Source of the DNA: Nitrosomonadales bacterium
GTDB taxonomy: Bacteria; Pseudomonadota; Gammaproteobacteria; Burkholderiales; Gallionellaceae
Reading direction: 5' to 3'
Assembly (NCBI GenBank): GCA_016223025.1
Contig: JACRPU010000039.1
Coordinates: 1-36,206 of the forward strand
Length of the DNA stretch: 36,206 bases
The position numbers and the translations under genes were made by a program. The notes beneath the pieces were generated by a model. That model worked only from the letters and a program-made list of their open reading frames with translations, made no database searches and was not told where the DNA came from. Below, one piece after another: positions 23,247-31,977 of this stretch; position 1 is the stretch's first letter, and every line of letters starts with the position of its first letter.

Positions 23247-23997
23247 GATGCCGATCTCCCTATTCATAGTGGATGACGAGCCGCCTGCGCGCAACCGCCT
23301 CAGGGATCTGCTCGCCGATTGCGCCGCGCAATTGCCGCTGGAAGTGGTCGGTGAAGCGGGCAACGGTCGGGAGGCGCTGGATAAATTGGCAGGGGTTCAT
23401 GCGGACGTGGTGTTGCTGGACATCCGCATGCCGCAAATGGACGGCATCGAGCTGGCGCAGCATCTCAACAAATTGCCCAGGCCCCCGGTAATCATCTTTA
23501 CCACGGCTTACGACAAATACGCCATCGCCGCTTTCGAGCAGCGCGCCATTGACTACCTGCTCAAGCCCATCCGCCTGGGGCGGCTGTTCGAGTCGCTCAA
23601 GCGCGCGCGCTCCGCCGTGCCGGTGCGCACCGAGGTGCTGCGCGAACTGCTTCCCGATCCGCGCAAGAATTTGTCCATCCACGAGCGCGGCAAGATACAC
23701 CTCATCCCGGTGGAAAAAGTGCTGTATCTGCGGGCCGAATTGAAATACATCACTGTCCGCACGCTGGAGCGCGAATACCTGATCGAGGAATCGCTGGCCG
23801 CGCTGGAGAAAGAATTCGCCTTGCGCTTCGTGCGCATCCACCGCAACTGCCTGGTGGCGAAAGAGGAAATCGAAGGTTTCGAAAAAGTGGTGGACGAGGA
23901 AGCCGGAGAAGCGCATTGGGCTGCCAAGCTCAAGGGGATAAACGAACTGCTGCCGATCAGCCGCAGGCAGCAGTCCATCGTGAAAGAGTTCGGATAA
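23233..23997 (+). CDS. algR: LytTR-family response regulator, AlgR type
   Basis: A 254-residue regulator with a receiver (D14/D15, phospho-acceptor D63 in VVLLDIRMPQMDGIEL, K111 in IDYLLKPIRL) and a C-terminal LytTR DNA-binding domain (about 147-250: SIHERGKIHLIPVEKVLYLR, then FVRIHRNCLVAKEEIEGFE). ATG 23233 has AAGGAG at good spacing and overlaps the kinase gene, so the pair is coupled. In pseudomonads hemC follows algR; here an M17 aminopeptidase gene follows instead. Targets such as pilus genes are possible by analogy only. Confidence 0.9.
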   Translation: MNIVEMPISLFIVDDEPPARNRLRDLLADCAAQLPLEVVGEAGNGREALDKLAGVHADVVLLDIRMPQMDGIELAQHLNKLPRPPVIIFTTAYDKYAIAAFEQRAIDYLLKPIRLGRLFESLKRARSAVPVRTEVLRELLPDPRKNLSIHERGKIHLIPVEKVLYLRAELKYITVRTLEREYLIEESLAALEKEFALRFVRIHRNCLVAKEEIEGFEKVVDEEAGEAHWAAKLKGINELLPISRRQQSIVKEFG

Positions 23998-24059
23998 CGA
24001 TCATGAGGCGGGCCACCTCGAACGATGAATCGTCTGCGCCGCGAACGAAGGAGATGCAA

Positions 24060-25511
24060 ATGCTGGCTCGGCTTGCCCTTTCCCGGAAGCCGCCGGAGAG
24101 CTTGCCGACCCGGTACCTGCTGGTGTTGTTGCCGAAAGGAAAAACCTTGCCCGGAGATATTCCCCATGCCGGTTTGCTCGACGCGGTGCTGGCGCGGCGC
24201 GGCATGAAAACGGACGAACTGGCAAAAACCCCGGTCAGCGGCACTGCCGCCAACGGCGCCCTGGTGGCGTGGGGAATGCTGGATTTCGCCGGGGACACCT
24301 TCACCTTGCAAACCCAGGTTCGCAAGGGGCTGCGGCGGCTGCTGGTAGAAAAACCGGGGAGCATTGCCATCGCGGTGCTGGGCGACGAGGCGCAACGCCG
24401 CCGCGCCGCAGAGCTGGCGGTGGTTGGGGCGTGGGTCAACGGCGCGCCACTGCCGGCACGCAAGAAGAAAGACGGGCACAAACCATTGCGGCATATCGAA
24501 TTGACCGGATTTGGCGGCAGGAAGATTTTTCCGGCGCTGAAGGCGCAGGCGGAAGGCAACCTGCTGTGCCGCTCGCTGACCATGCTGCCGCCGAACGAGC
24601 TGACCCCGGCTGCTTACCGTGCGCGCATAGCAGAACTCGCCCGGCAACACGGCTGGCAGCGCGAGGAATTTGATCTGAAAAAACTGCGCGGGATGGGCGC
24701 GGGCGCCTTTGTAGCCGTGGCGCAGGGCAGCGCGGACGAGGACGCCGCCATCGTGCGTTTGCGCTACCGGCACCCCGGTGCCAGGCAAACCGTGGCGCTG
24801 GTGGGCAAGGGCATCTGCTTTGATACCGGGGGGCACAACCTAAAGCCCGCGCGCCACATGCACAACATGCACGAAGACATGAACGGTTCCGCCGTCGTCC
24901 TGGGCATCCTGCTTGCCGCCACGCTGAACAAGATGCCGGTAAATCTGGATTGCTGGCTGGCGCTGGCGCAAAACCACATCAGCCCCAAGGCATACAAACA
25001 GGGCGACATCGTCACGGCGCTGAACGGCACCACCATAGAAATCATCCACACCGATGCCGAAGGGCGCATGGTATTGGCCGACACCCTCACGCTGGCGGCG
25101 CGCGCCAGGCCAGACTGGATGGTTGATTTCGCCACGCTCACCGGCAGCATGGCGGTCGCCCTGGGCGCGCGTTACAGCGGCGTGCTGGGCAACCGCGACG
25201 AACTGTTGCAGCGCGCGGTCAGCGTTGGCAGGCAATGCGGCGAGCGACTGTGCGCCTTCCCGCTGGACGAAGACTACGAAGCCGCGCTGGATTCCAAAGT
25301 GGCCGACATCAAGCAATGCACGATGGACGGCGAGGCCGACCACATCCTTGCCGCGCGCTTCCTCAAGCGCTTCGCGGACGATACGCCGTGGCTGCACGTT
25401 GACCTGTCATCCAGCCGCTGCGAGGGCGGGCTGGGCATTGCCGATTCCGAAGTCAACGGCTTTGGCGTGGCATGGGGGCTGGAGATGCTGAACGTGCATG
25501 GTTGCTATTGA
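24060..25511 (+). CDS. M17-family leucyl aminopeptidase
   Basis: A 483-residue zinc or manganese aminopeptidase. The C-terminal catalytic domain has all expected residues: K250 and D255 in VGKGICFDTGG, K262 in NLKPARH, D273 in HEDMNGSA, and D332, E334, R336 in HTDAEGRM. The N-terminal domain is diverged from PepA. ATG 24060 was chosen because AAGGAG lies six bases upstream; ATG 24003 in the same frame lacks a site. It lies 62 bases past the AlgR-type gene on the same strand. The family is certain, but PepA versus another M17 subgroup was not decided. Confidence 0.92.
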   Translation: MLARLALSRKPPESLPTRYLLVLLPKGKTLPGDIPHAGLLDAVLARRGMKTDELAKTPVSGTAANGALVAWGMLDFAGDTFTLQTQVRKGLRRLLVEKPGSIAIAVLGDEAQRRRAAELAVVGAWVNGAPLPARKKKDGHKPLRHIELTGFGGRKIFPALKAQAEGNLLCRSLTMLPPNELTPAAYRARIAELARQHGWQREEFDLKKLRGMGAGAFVAVAQGSADEDAAIVRLRYRHPGARQTVALVGKGICFDTGGHNLKPARHMHNMHEDMNGSAVVLGILLAATLNKMPVNLDCWLALAQNHISPKAYKQGDIVTALNGTTIEIIHTDAEGRMVLADTLTLAARARPDWMVDFATLTGSMAVALGARYSGVLGNRDELLQRAVSVGRQCGERLCAFPLDEDYEAALDSKVADIKQCTMDGEADHILAARFLKRFADDTPWLHVDLSSSRCEGGLGIADSEVNGFGVAWGLEMLNVHGCY

Positions 25512-25517
25512 TTCTGA

Positions 25518-26303
25518 ATGAAACACCTCACCTCGCGCGACAACCCCCTCTTCAAGGAACTGGCGAGACTTGCCGGTTCGGCGCGCCAGCGAAAAAAATC
25601 CGGGCAGACCCTGCTGGACGGCGCGCATCTGCTGGCGGCGTATCTGGGCGCGGGCGGCAAGCCGCTGCATGTGCTGGTGAATGCCGCAGCGGAACAGGAT
25701 GGCGGAATCGCGGCGCTGCTGAAAAAGTTGCCCGGCGTACCGCTGACACAACTGGACGGGAAATTATTTGCCGATCTGTCAGAGCTCAAGACGCCCGGTG
25801 GCATCCTCGCGCTTATCGCGCAACCTCAACCAGAAATCTTCGCCGCGCGCAGCCGCTTCGCACTGCTGCTGGAAGGCATTCAAGACCCGGGTAACCTCGG
25901 TTCCCTGCTGCGCTCCGCAGCGGCTGCCGGGTGCGATGCGGCATTCCTGTCCGCAGGTTGCGCCGATGCGTGGTCTCCCAAGGTGCTGCGCGCGGGAATG
26001 GGCGGCCATTTTGCGCTCAGCATCCACGAAGCGGCGGAATTGCCCGCCGTGACAGCCGCCTTCGAAGGCGCGGTGCTGGCCGCATCGCTGACCGCAGAAT
26101 CCAGCCTGTACGACTGCGATCTGCGCGGCAAACTGGCATTCGCGCTGGGCAACGAAGGCGCGGGCCTGTCCGGGCCGCTGCTTGCTGCGGCCAGCCGGTG
26201 CGTTGCCATCCCCATGCCGGGAAAAACCGAATCGCTGAACGTCGCGGCAGCGGGCGCGGTATGTCTGTTCGAGGCGCTGCGGCAACGCCAATCCATGCGT
26301 TAA
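25518..26303 (+). CDS. TrmH/SpoU-family RNA 2'-O-methyltransferase
   Basis: The 261-residue protein has an N-terminal substrate-binding part (SRDNPLFKELARLAGSARQR, LLDGAHLL) and a C-terminal SPOUT domain with the three motifs LLLEGIQDPGNLGSLLRSAA, FALGNEGAGLS and IPMPGKTESLNVAAAGAVCL, including the Asn-Glu of motif 2 and the Ser-Leu-Asn of motif 3. It should transfer a methyl group to a ribose 2'-OH of rRNA or tRNA; the exact nucleotide is not deducible. It starts six bases past the aminopeptidase stop, without a strong ribosome site, and is probably co-transcribed. Confidence 0.92.
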   Translation: MKHLTSRDNPLFKELARLAGSARQRKKSGQTLLDGAHLLAAYLGAGGKPLHVLVNAAAEQDGGIAALLKKLPGVPLTQLDGKLFADLSELKTPGGILALIAQPQPEIFAARSRFALLLEGIQDPGNLGSLLRSAAAAGCDAAFLSAGCADAWSPKVLRAGMGGHFALSIHEAAELPAVTAAFEGAVLAASLTAESSLYDCDLRGKLAFALGNEGAGLSGPLLAAASRCVAIPMPGKTESLNVAAAGAVCLFEALRQRQSMR

Positions 26304-26389
26304 CACCAGACGGGAGCCGCCCCCATAAACTGTGCGTCCACCGTACAAGTTCTGCTAATCTAACCGCATACCATAACGGAAAGCGCGCC

Positions 26390-27349
26390 GTGCTCAACGC
26401 CTTCACCCTCAGCAATGGCAGGCTCAGCCAGATTCACCTGGCAGAAGAGGCCGATCTCCTGCCGAGACATCCGATCTGGATTGACGCCGTCGCGCCCGGC
26501 GAAGAGGAGCGCGCATGGGTGGAACAGACCTTTCATCTCGCGCTGCCCAGGCCGGAGCACCTGCGCGACATCGAGGCCAGCGCCCGGTTCTATGAGGAAG
26601 AAGACGATCTGCATCTGCGCTCGGATTTTCTTCTGGGCACGGAAAGCAAGTCGCGCAGCGTGACCGTGGCTTTCGTGCTGCACGACGGCATCCTGTTCAG
26701 CGTGCATGAAGAAGATTTGCCGGTGTTCCACAGCCTGCGCATGCACACTCACGCGCAGGCCGGCGAAGTGGAAAACTGCAATGACGTGCTGATTGATCTG
26801 TATTCGATGGATGTGGAATATTCCGCCGATGCGCTGGAGGAGGTGTATGCCGACCTGGGGGAAGTCAGCCAGAAGGTGCTCCGCTCCGCGCTGAGCGACA
26901 AGGATGCCGCCGCCGTGCTGGCCAGCATCGCCAGCGCGGAACATCTCAACGGGCGCATCCGCCGCAACGTGATGGATACGCGCCGCGCCATCTCCTTCGT
27001 GATGCGCAGCAAACTGCTCCATCCGGCGCAACTGGAAGAAGCGCGCCAGATCATGCAGGACATAGACTCGCTGGACGGCCACACCGCCTTCCTGTTCGAC
27101 AAGATCAACTTCCTGATGAATGCCACCACCGGTTTCATCAACATCAACCAGAACAAGATCGTGCGCCTGTTTTCCGTGGCGTCGGTAACGCTGCTGCCGC
27201 CCATGCTGATCGCCTCCATCTACGGCATGAACTTCCGCCGCATGCCGGAGCTGGACTGGTGGCTGGGCTACCCGTTTGCGCTGTTGCTGATGGTGCTGTC
27301 GGTGTTGGCACCGTACTGGGTGTTCCACCGCAAAGGATGGCTGAAGTGA
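26390..27349 (+). CDS. corA: CorA-family magnesium/divalent metal transporter
   Basis: The 319-residue inner-membrane channel has a long cytoplasmic funnel domain, then two C-terminal helices with the CorA signature Y-G-M-N (278-281, ASIYGMNFRRMPELDW) between them and the basic end FHRKGWLK. GTG 26390 is used, with GGAAAG eight bases upstream; the frame is open further back but overlaps the methyltransferase gene and is not CorA-like. There is an 86-base gap from the preceding gene, so it may have its own promoter. Transport of Mg2+ with possible Co2+ or Ni2+ is known for the family. Confidence 0.94.
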   Translation: MLNAFTLSNGRLSQIHLAEEADLLPRHPIWIDAVAPGEEERAWVEQTFHLALPRPEHLRDIEASARFYEEEDDLHLRSDFLLGTESKSRSVTVAFVLHDGILFSVHEEDLPVFHSLRMHTHAQAGEVENCNDVLIDLYSMDVEYSADALEEVYADLGEVSQKVLRSALSDKDAAAVLASIASAEHLNGRIRRNVMDTRRAISFVMRSKLLHPAQLEEARQIMQDIDSLDGHTAFLFDKINFLMNATTGFININQNKIVRLFSVASVTLLPPMLIASIYGMNFRRMPELDWWLGYPFALLLMVLSVLAPYWVFHRKGWLK

Positions 27350-27826
27350 GGGCGTGAAACGGAAGCTTCGGTCTCCCAAACCCCACCGCACCACCCAACC
27401 CTGTCCCTGGCGCGAACATTCATAAACCTGCTTCGTGGTAAATAGTCGCCGGTTGATTGAAGGCGAAACATTTAGCGTGAATCTCGCGCAGCGAGGGCTT
27501 CGCCCTCTCTCCCTCCGGGAGAGAGTAGAGTGAGGGTACGGGCATGGCGAGTTTCATAATCAGGTGTGGCTACTCGCCATGACCGTCAGACTGTCAGCCA
27601 ACTGTCAACCGTGATGTGCCACGAAGGGTATTTGAAGTGCCGCGATGAACCGGAAGTGCCCGTATTGTCACGCCCGGTGTACAAGCTACCGTGTTTCAAC
27701 GGTTTGAGACTCATCTCCTCCACCTTGATTCGTTCCACGGCAAGGTCAGCAGAATGCCCTGAACACAAAAGGATTGAGACATCGAAAGGGCAGCGTGTGG
27801 GATCGAGAACAAAGCTTTCGCCCTGC
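27350..27826. other. Gene-free gap with repeats between corA and nucleotidyltransferase-like gene
   Basis: These 477 bases lie between convergent genes. They contain a dispersed repeat copy (27474-27536) and a perfect inverted repeat catggcgagt/actcgccatg (27543-27552 and 27572-27581, 19-base loop). The rest (27582-27826) has no recognisable gene on either strand; an 82-codon minus-strand open frame there has no family-like features. No clear terminator was seen. Confidence 0.7.
27474..27536. repeat. Dispersed repeat, full copy
   Basis: The copy reads tgaatctcgcgcagcgaggg then cttcgccctctctccctccg and gggagagagtagagtgaggg. It matches 12117-12176 closely and 35824-35849 in its first part. gagggc-tt-cgccctc and ctctccctccgggagagag can fold into hairpins. 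It sits between convergent genes. Confidence 0.85.
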
Positions 27827-28417
27827 TTACCCAAGCAACGCCTCTACCGCTGCCGCATCCGCGCGTGTTTCCGCCTTGCGGTCGCCGCTGTGGCGCGCGT
27901 TACCCGGCAGCACGGTAATATGTACCGGAACGCCGTTTCCGGTTTGCAGCGTGAAACTGGGCAAGGTTTGCTGTCTGCCCGCAAGGTGCGCGCGCCACTC
28001 TCCGCTTTCAAACGGCAAGTTGCGCTTGAGCAGAAACATCATGACCGACTTCTCATCGTCGGAATAAATAACCAGGTTAATATCGGACTGTTCGCCCGCT
28101 GTGCCGCCCAGCACCGATCCGGTCAGGTAGGGCTGGAACGGCTCCAGCAGGCGCATGGCATGGAGCGCCTGCGCCCGGAGCTGGCGCAGGATGCCGGGGT
28201 GGCTGTCGCCCTGGTACAGCGAGCGGAAACTGCGGAGCGCTTCTTCCACCTGCTGGTTGCTGGGCAGGTGGTGGGTATCGGTTGCCCCCATCTGCCTTGC
28301 GGCCTTGCGCTTGGCGAAAGCGTAATCCGTTATGCCGCCTTCAGCCATCAGCCGGGCGGCGTGATGCGCCAGATGTTCGCGCATGAGATCGCGCCGGTGG
28401 TTGCGTTCCTTGCCCAT
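27827..28417 (-). CDS. Nucleotidyltransferase-like protein of unknown function
   Basis: The 196-residue protein has a helical N-terminus (REHLAHHAARLMAEGGITDYAFAKRKAAR) and a segment TGSVLGGTAGEQSDINLVI (99-117) that resembles the G-S...D-x-D core of the nucleotidyltransferase fold, but the second aspartate position is Asn (D112-I-N114). A catalytic role is therefore uncertain. ATG 28417 is preceded by GAGGTG at good spacing. It starts 17 bases past the mrcA stop on the same strand and is probably co-transcribed with it. It resembles uncharacterised betaproteobacterial proteins; no function is claimed. Confidence 0.75.
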   Translation of the reverse strand: MGKERNHRRDLMREHLAHHAARLMAEGGITDYAFAKRKAARQMGATDTHHLPSNQQVEEALRSFRSLYQGDSHPGILRQLRAQALHAMRLLEPFQPYLTGSVLGGTAGEQSDINLVIYSDDEKSVMMFLLKRNLPFESGEWRAHLAGRQQTLPSFTLQTGNGVPVHITVLPGNARHSGDRKAETRADAAAVEALLG

Positions 28418-28434
28418 GATGGCACCTCGCACGG

Positions 28435-30735
28435 TCAGAACAATTGGTCTTTGACCTTTTCGCTTTGCAGTTGCCCGGCCGGAGCGGCAAGTTGTTCGGG
28501 CGGCAGATTTTCCTGGTAAAAATATTCCACCCGGTCTCCGCCGGCATCCCGCAAACCGCCGCTGTTGATGTGTGCGGCCACGATGTTGTCGGGCATGCTG
28601 TAAACCGCTTCCGGCACGTCTTTCAGCACGCTGCCCATATAGTCCATCCATATGGGTAACGCGGCGCCGCCGCCGGTTTCCTTTTCACCCAGGCTGCGGG
28701 GGGTGTCGAATCCGACCCAGGCAATTCCTGCTACGGTCGGCTGGAATCCGCAGAACCATGCATCCATGGAATCGCTGGTGGTGCCGGTCTTGCCGGCCAG
28801 ATCCTGGCGGCCCAGTTGCATGGCGCGGGAAGCGGTGCCATGGCGCACCACATCCTGCATCATGTTGACCATGATAAAGGCGTTGCGCACATCAATCACC
28901 TGCACGGCATTTTCTCCGGCTTCGATCGGCGCAGCCTGGTTCAGCACTTTCCCGTTGCCGTCTTCTATGCGCCGGATGAAGTAAGGGGCAACGCGGAACC
29001 CGCCGTTGGCGAAGACAGCATAGCCCGCCAGCATCTGCATCGGCGTGACCGAGCCGGCGCCGAGCGCCATGGTGAGATAAGGCGGGTGTTTGTCGGCTTC
29101 GAAGCCGAACTTGGTGAGGTAATCCTGAGCGTATTGCGGGGTAATGGCCTGCAATATGCGGATGGAGACCAGATTTTTGGACTTGGTGAGCGCCTGCCTC
29201 ATGCTCATGGGGCCATCGAATACCCCGTCGAAATTCTTTGGCTCCCAGGCCTCGCTGCCGGTTTCGGCGGCATCAAATGCCAAAGGCGCGTCATTGATGA
29301 CCGAGGCGGGCGTAAAGCCCTTTTCCAGCGCGGCGGAATAGATGAAGGGCTTGATGCTGGAACCGGGTTGCCGCCAGGCCTGCGCGACATGGTTGAACTG
29401 GTTGCGCCCGAAATCGAAACCGCCGACCAGCGCATAGATCGCACCATCGCGCGGGCTGGCGGAAACAAAAGCCGCTTCCACTTGCGGGAGCTGCGTGATC
29501 AGCCAGAGCCCCTTTTCGTCTTTTTGCACGCGGATCAGCGATCCGGCGCGTATGCGCTGGTTCAGCGCGACCTTGTCGCCCAGCGCACGCTGGGCGAATT
29601 TCAGCCGGTCGCCGCTTATTTCGGCAATCAGCCCCCCCTTGCAGTAGGCGCGGACGGATTTCCGGGTGACTTCCTGCACTACCGCCGGGATCAGGTCGCC
29701 GCTGTCGGTAACATCCTGCAGCGCATCTTCCAGATATTCCTCGGAATTGTCCTTGCGCAGATCTATATATCCTTCGGGGCCGCGATAGCCGTGGCGCTGG
29801 TCGTACTCCAGCACGCCCTTGCGCAACGCCTTGTAAGCCGCCGCCTGATCCTGCTGGCGGATAGTGGTGTAAACCCGGATGCCCTGGCTGTAGGCGTCTT
29901 CCTGAAAACGCTCGTACACTGCCTGCCTGACCATTTCCGCCAGAAAATCGGCCTTGACCGGAAATTCCTGGCTGCCGCGCTTGACCGTCAGACGCTGCTG
30001 CTGCGCGGTCTCCCATTGCGCGCCGTCAAGGAAGCGCAGCTCGTTCATGCGCCGCAGCACGTACATCTGGCGCAGCTTGGCCCGTTTGGGGTTGACCACC
30101 GGATTATAGGCGGAAGGCGCCTTGGGCAAACCGGCCAGCATCGCCATTTCTGCTATGCCGAGCTGCCCCAGATCCTTGCCGAAATAAACCTGGGCGGCAG
30201 CGGCAAAACCGTAGGCGCGCTGTCCGAGATAAATCTGGTTGATATAGAGCTGGAGAATTTCATCTTTGCTCAAGTTGTGTTCGATCTTCAGGGCGAGCAA
30301 TGCCTCGTTGAATTTGCGCGTCAGGGTCTTTTCCTTGGTCAGGAAAAAATTGCGCGCCACCTGCATGGTGATGGTGCTGGCTCCCTGCCTGGCGCCGCCT
30401 GCGGTAAAATTGGAGTATGCGGCGCGCAACACTCCGGTATAGTCTATTCCGCCATGCTGGTAGAAACGGTCGTCTTCGGCGGCGAGAATGGCCTTTTTCA
30501 TCAGGTCGGGCACCTCGGCTATCTTGACCAGCGCGCGGCGTTCCTCGCCGAATTCGCCTAGCAGCACGCCTTCCGCGCTATATACGCGCAACGGAATTTT
30601 TGGCTTGTAATCGGTCAACACTTCCAGCGAAGGCAGCGAGGGGTAGGCCAGCATTGCCGCGAACGCAAGCAGCAGCAACGGAAGAAGTGCCAAGGCAAGA
30701 GCGGCGATCGAATAAAACCACCAGCGTTGGATCAT
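28435..30735 (-). CDS. mrcA: Penicillin-binding protein 1A, bifunctional
   Basis: The 766-residue inner-membrane enzyme polymerises and cross-links peptidoglycan. After one membrane helix (about 8-30) comes the glycosyltransferase domain with catalytic E87 in AAEDDRFYQHGG and RQGASTITMQVARNFFL, then an OB-type insert (about 320-420), then the transpeptidase with SxxK at S459-K462 (QPGSSIKPF), SKN at 519-521 and KTG at 649-651 (AGKTGTTSD). Length fits PBP1A. It is divergent from pilM, with a 141-base gap, a gene order conserved in Pseudomonas and many betaproteobacteria. A TATAAT box on the minus strand lies at 30768-30773. Confidence 0.96.
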   Translation of the reverse strand: MIQRWWFYSIAALALALLPLLLLAFAAMLAYPSLPSLEVLTDYKPKIPLRVYSAEGVLLGEFGEERRALVKIAEVPDLMKKAILAAEDDRFYQHGGIDYTGVLRAAYSNFTAGGARQGASTITMQVARNFFLTKEKTLTRKFNEALLALKIEHNLSKDEILQLYINQIYLGQRAYGFAAAAQVYFGKDLGQLGIAEMAMLAGLPKAPSAYNPVVNPKRAKLRQMYVLRRMNELRFLDGAQWETAQQQRLTVKRGSQEFPVKADFLAEMVRQAVYERFQEDAYSQGIRVYTTIRQQDQAAAYKALRKGVLEYDQRHGYRGPEGYIDLRKDNSEEYLEDALQDVTDSGDLIPAVVQEVTRKSVRAYCKGGLIAEISGDRLKFAQRALGDKVALNQRIRAGSLIRVQKDEKGLWLITQLPQVEAAFVSASPRDGAIYALVGGFDFGRNQFNHVAQAWRQPGSSIKPFIYSAALEKGFTPASVINDAPLAFDAAETGSEAWEPKNFDGVFDGPMSMRQALTKSKNLVSIRILQAITPQYAQDYLTKFGFEADKHPPYLTMALGAGSVTPMQMLAGYAVFANGGFRVAPYFIRRIEDGNGKVLNQAAPIEAGENAVQVIDVRNAFIMVNMMQDVVRHGTASRAMQLGRQDLAGKTGTTSDSMDAWFCGFQPTVAGIAWVGFDTPRSLGEKETGGGAALPIWMDYMGSVLKDVPEAVYSMPDNIVAAHINSGGLRDAGGDRVEYFYQENLPPEQLAAPAGQLQSEKVKDQLF

Positions 30736-30767
30736 GGCGTGCAGGAAGGCGCAGAAGTCGGTTCTGG

Positions 30768-30773
30768 ATTATA
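30768..30773 (-). promoter_or_regulatory. Possible -10 box for mrcA
   Basis: TATAAT on the minus strand, 33 bases before the mrcA ATG. No good -35 box sits at the right distance, so the call is tentative. Confidence 0.35.
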
Positions 30774-30811
30774 TCGGCTCCCGCCATGAAAAATAACCCC
30801 GAAGAAAAAAC

Positions 30812-30840
30812 TTTACATAAGCTATAGTTATTGCTAGGAT
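30812..30840 (+). promoter_or_regulatory. Sigma-70-type promoter for pilMNOPQ
   Basis: TTTACA (30812-30817) and TAGGAT (30835-30840) are 17 bases apart, in an AT-rich stretch. Transcription would start near 30847, about 30 bases before pilM. Boxes match consensus 5/6 and 4/6. Confidence 0.55.
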
Positions 30841-30876
30841 TTAAACCACTTTATACGGAAAAGCTCTAACCGGCCT

Positions 30877-31977
30877 ATGCTTAAAGGAAATTTTGATATC
30901 CCGCTGGATTTTCTGCAAACCGGAACGCCACCACTGATCGGGGTGGACATCAGCGCGTCCGCAGTCAAGCTGGTAGAGCTTAGCGAATTGCCGAAGAAAA
31001 ACGGCTATGTGGTCGAGCGGTATGCCATCGAGGAACTGCCCAAAGACGCGGTGATTGACGGCAACATCAATAATCTCGATGCGGTTTCGGAATGCCTGTC
31101 GCGCGCATTGAAACGCATGGGAACACGCATCAAGAACGTCAGCCTGGCGCTTCCTGCCGCGGCGGTGATTACCAAGAAAATTCTTCTCCCCAGCGGGTTG
31201 CGCGAGGAAGACCTGGAGTACCAGGTGGAGTCGGAAGCGAACCAGTACATCCCGTTTGCGATGGATGAGGTCAATCTGGATTTCCAGGTGATCGGCCCGG
31301 CGCCCGGTAACTCCGATGAAATCGAGGTATTGCTGGCGGCCTCGCGCAAGGCCAACGTGGAAGACCGCGTGGCTGCCGCCCAATCGGCGGGGCTGAAAGC
31401 GATCGTGGTGGACGTGGAGCCTTACGCCGCCGAAATCGCGTTTGACCAGATCCGCTCACAATTGCCGGGGGGCGCCGTAGACCAGTGCGTGGCGCTGGTG
31501 GATATCGGCGCGCAGGTAATGAACGTGAACGTGCTGCGCAACGGGCAATCGGTCTATGCCCGCGACCAGCAGATCGGCGGCGCCCAGTTGACCCAGCAAA
31601 TCCAGAATGCGTTCGGCCTGTCTACCGAAGAGGCGGAAGCGGGCAAGCGCAACGGCGGGTTGCCGGATAATTACGAGAGCGATGTCCTGGCGCCGTTCCG
31701 CGAAAACCTGGCGAGCGAGGTGGCGCGCGCCTTGCAGTTTTTCTTTACCTCGACGCAATTCAACGAAGTGAATTACATCGTCCTGTCCGGCGGTTGCGCG
31801 GCGCTGGCCGGCCTCGACGATGTGGTTGCGACGCGCACGCAGGTGAGCGCGCTGGTGGCCAACCCGTTCGCGCAGATGACCCTGTCCAACCGTATCAAGC
31901 CGCGCCAGTTGCAGGCCGACGCGCCGGCGTTGATGATCGCCTGCGGACTGGCGATGCGGAGGTTTGACCCATCATGA
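30877..31977 (+). CDS. pilM: Type IV pilus inner-membrane assembly protein PilM
   Basis: A 366-residue cytoplasmic actin-like ATPase-fold protein that binds the PilN N-terminus and helps form the alignment complex of the type IV pilus. It shows the phosphate-1 motif LIGVDISASAVKLVEL, the conserved ESEANQYIPFAMDEVNLDFQ segment, the phosphate-2 motif ALVDIGAQVMNVNVL, and the adenosine motif YIVLSGGCAALAGLDD. It heads pilMNOPQ. The stop overlaps pilN (ATGA), so translation is coupled. A promoter is proposed just upstream. Confidence 0.96.
   Translation: MLKGNFDIPLDFLQTGTPPLIGVDISASAVKLVELSELPKKNGYVVERYAIEELPKDAVIDGNINNLDAVSECLSRALKRMGTRIKNVSLALPAAAVITKKILLPSGLREEDLEYQVESEANQYIPFAMDEVNLDFQVIGPAPGNSDEIEVLLAASRKANVEDRVAAAQSAGLKAIVVDVEPYAAEIAFDQIRSQLPGGAVDQCVALVDIGAQVMNVNVLRNGQSVYARDQQIGGAQLTQQIQNAFGLSTEEAEAGKRNGGLPDNYESDVLAPFRENLASEVARALQFFFTSTQFNEVNYIVLSGGCAALAGLDDVVATRTQVSALVANPFAQMTLSNRIKPRQLQADAPALMIACGLAMRRFDPS

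Noticed and set aside
27675-27780. Two ends in tttgagac/attgagac 70 bases apart, suggesting CRISPR repeats
   Set aside because: The 36 bases before each end do not match one another, there is no third unit at the same spacing, and no cas genes are present.
27586-27834. 82-codon minus-strand open frame in the gap
   Set aside because: No ribosome site, no family resemblance, and it overlaps the end of the next gene.
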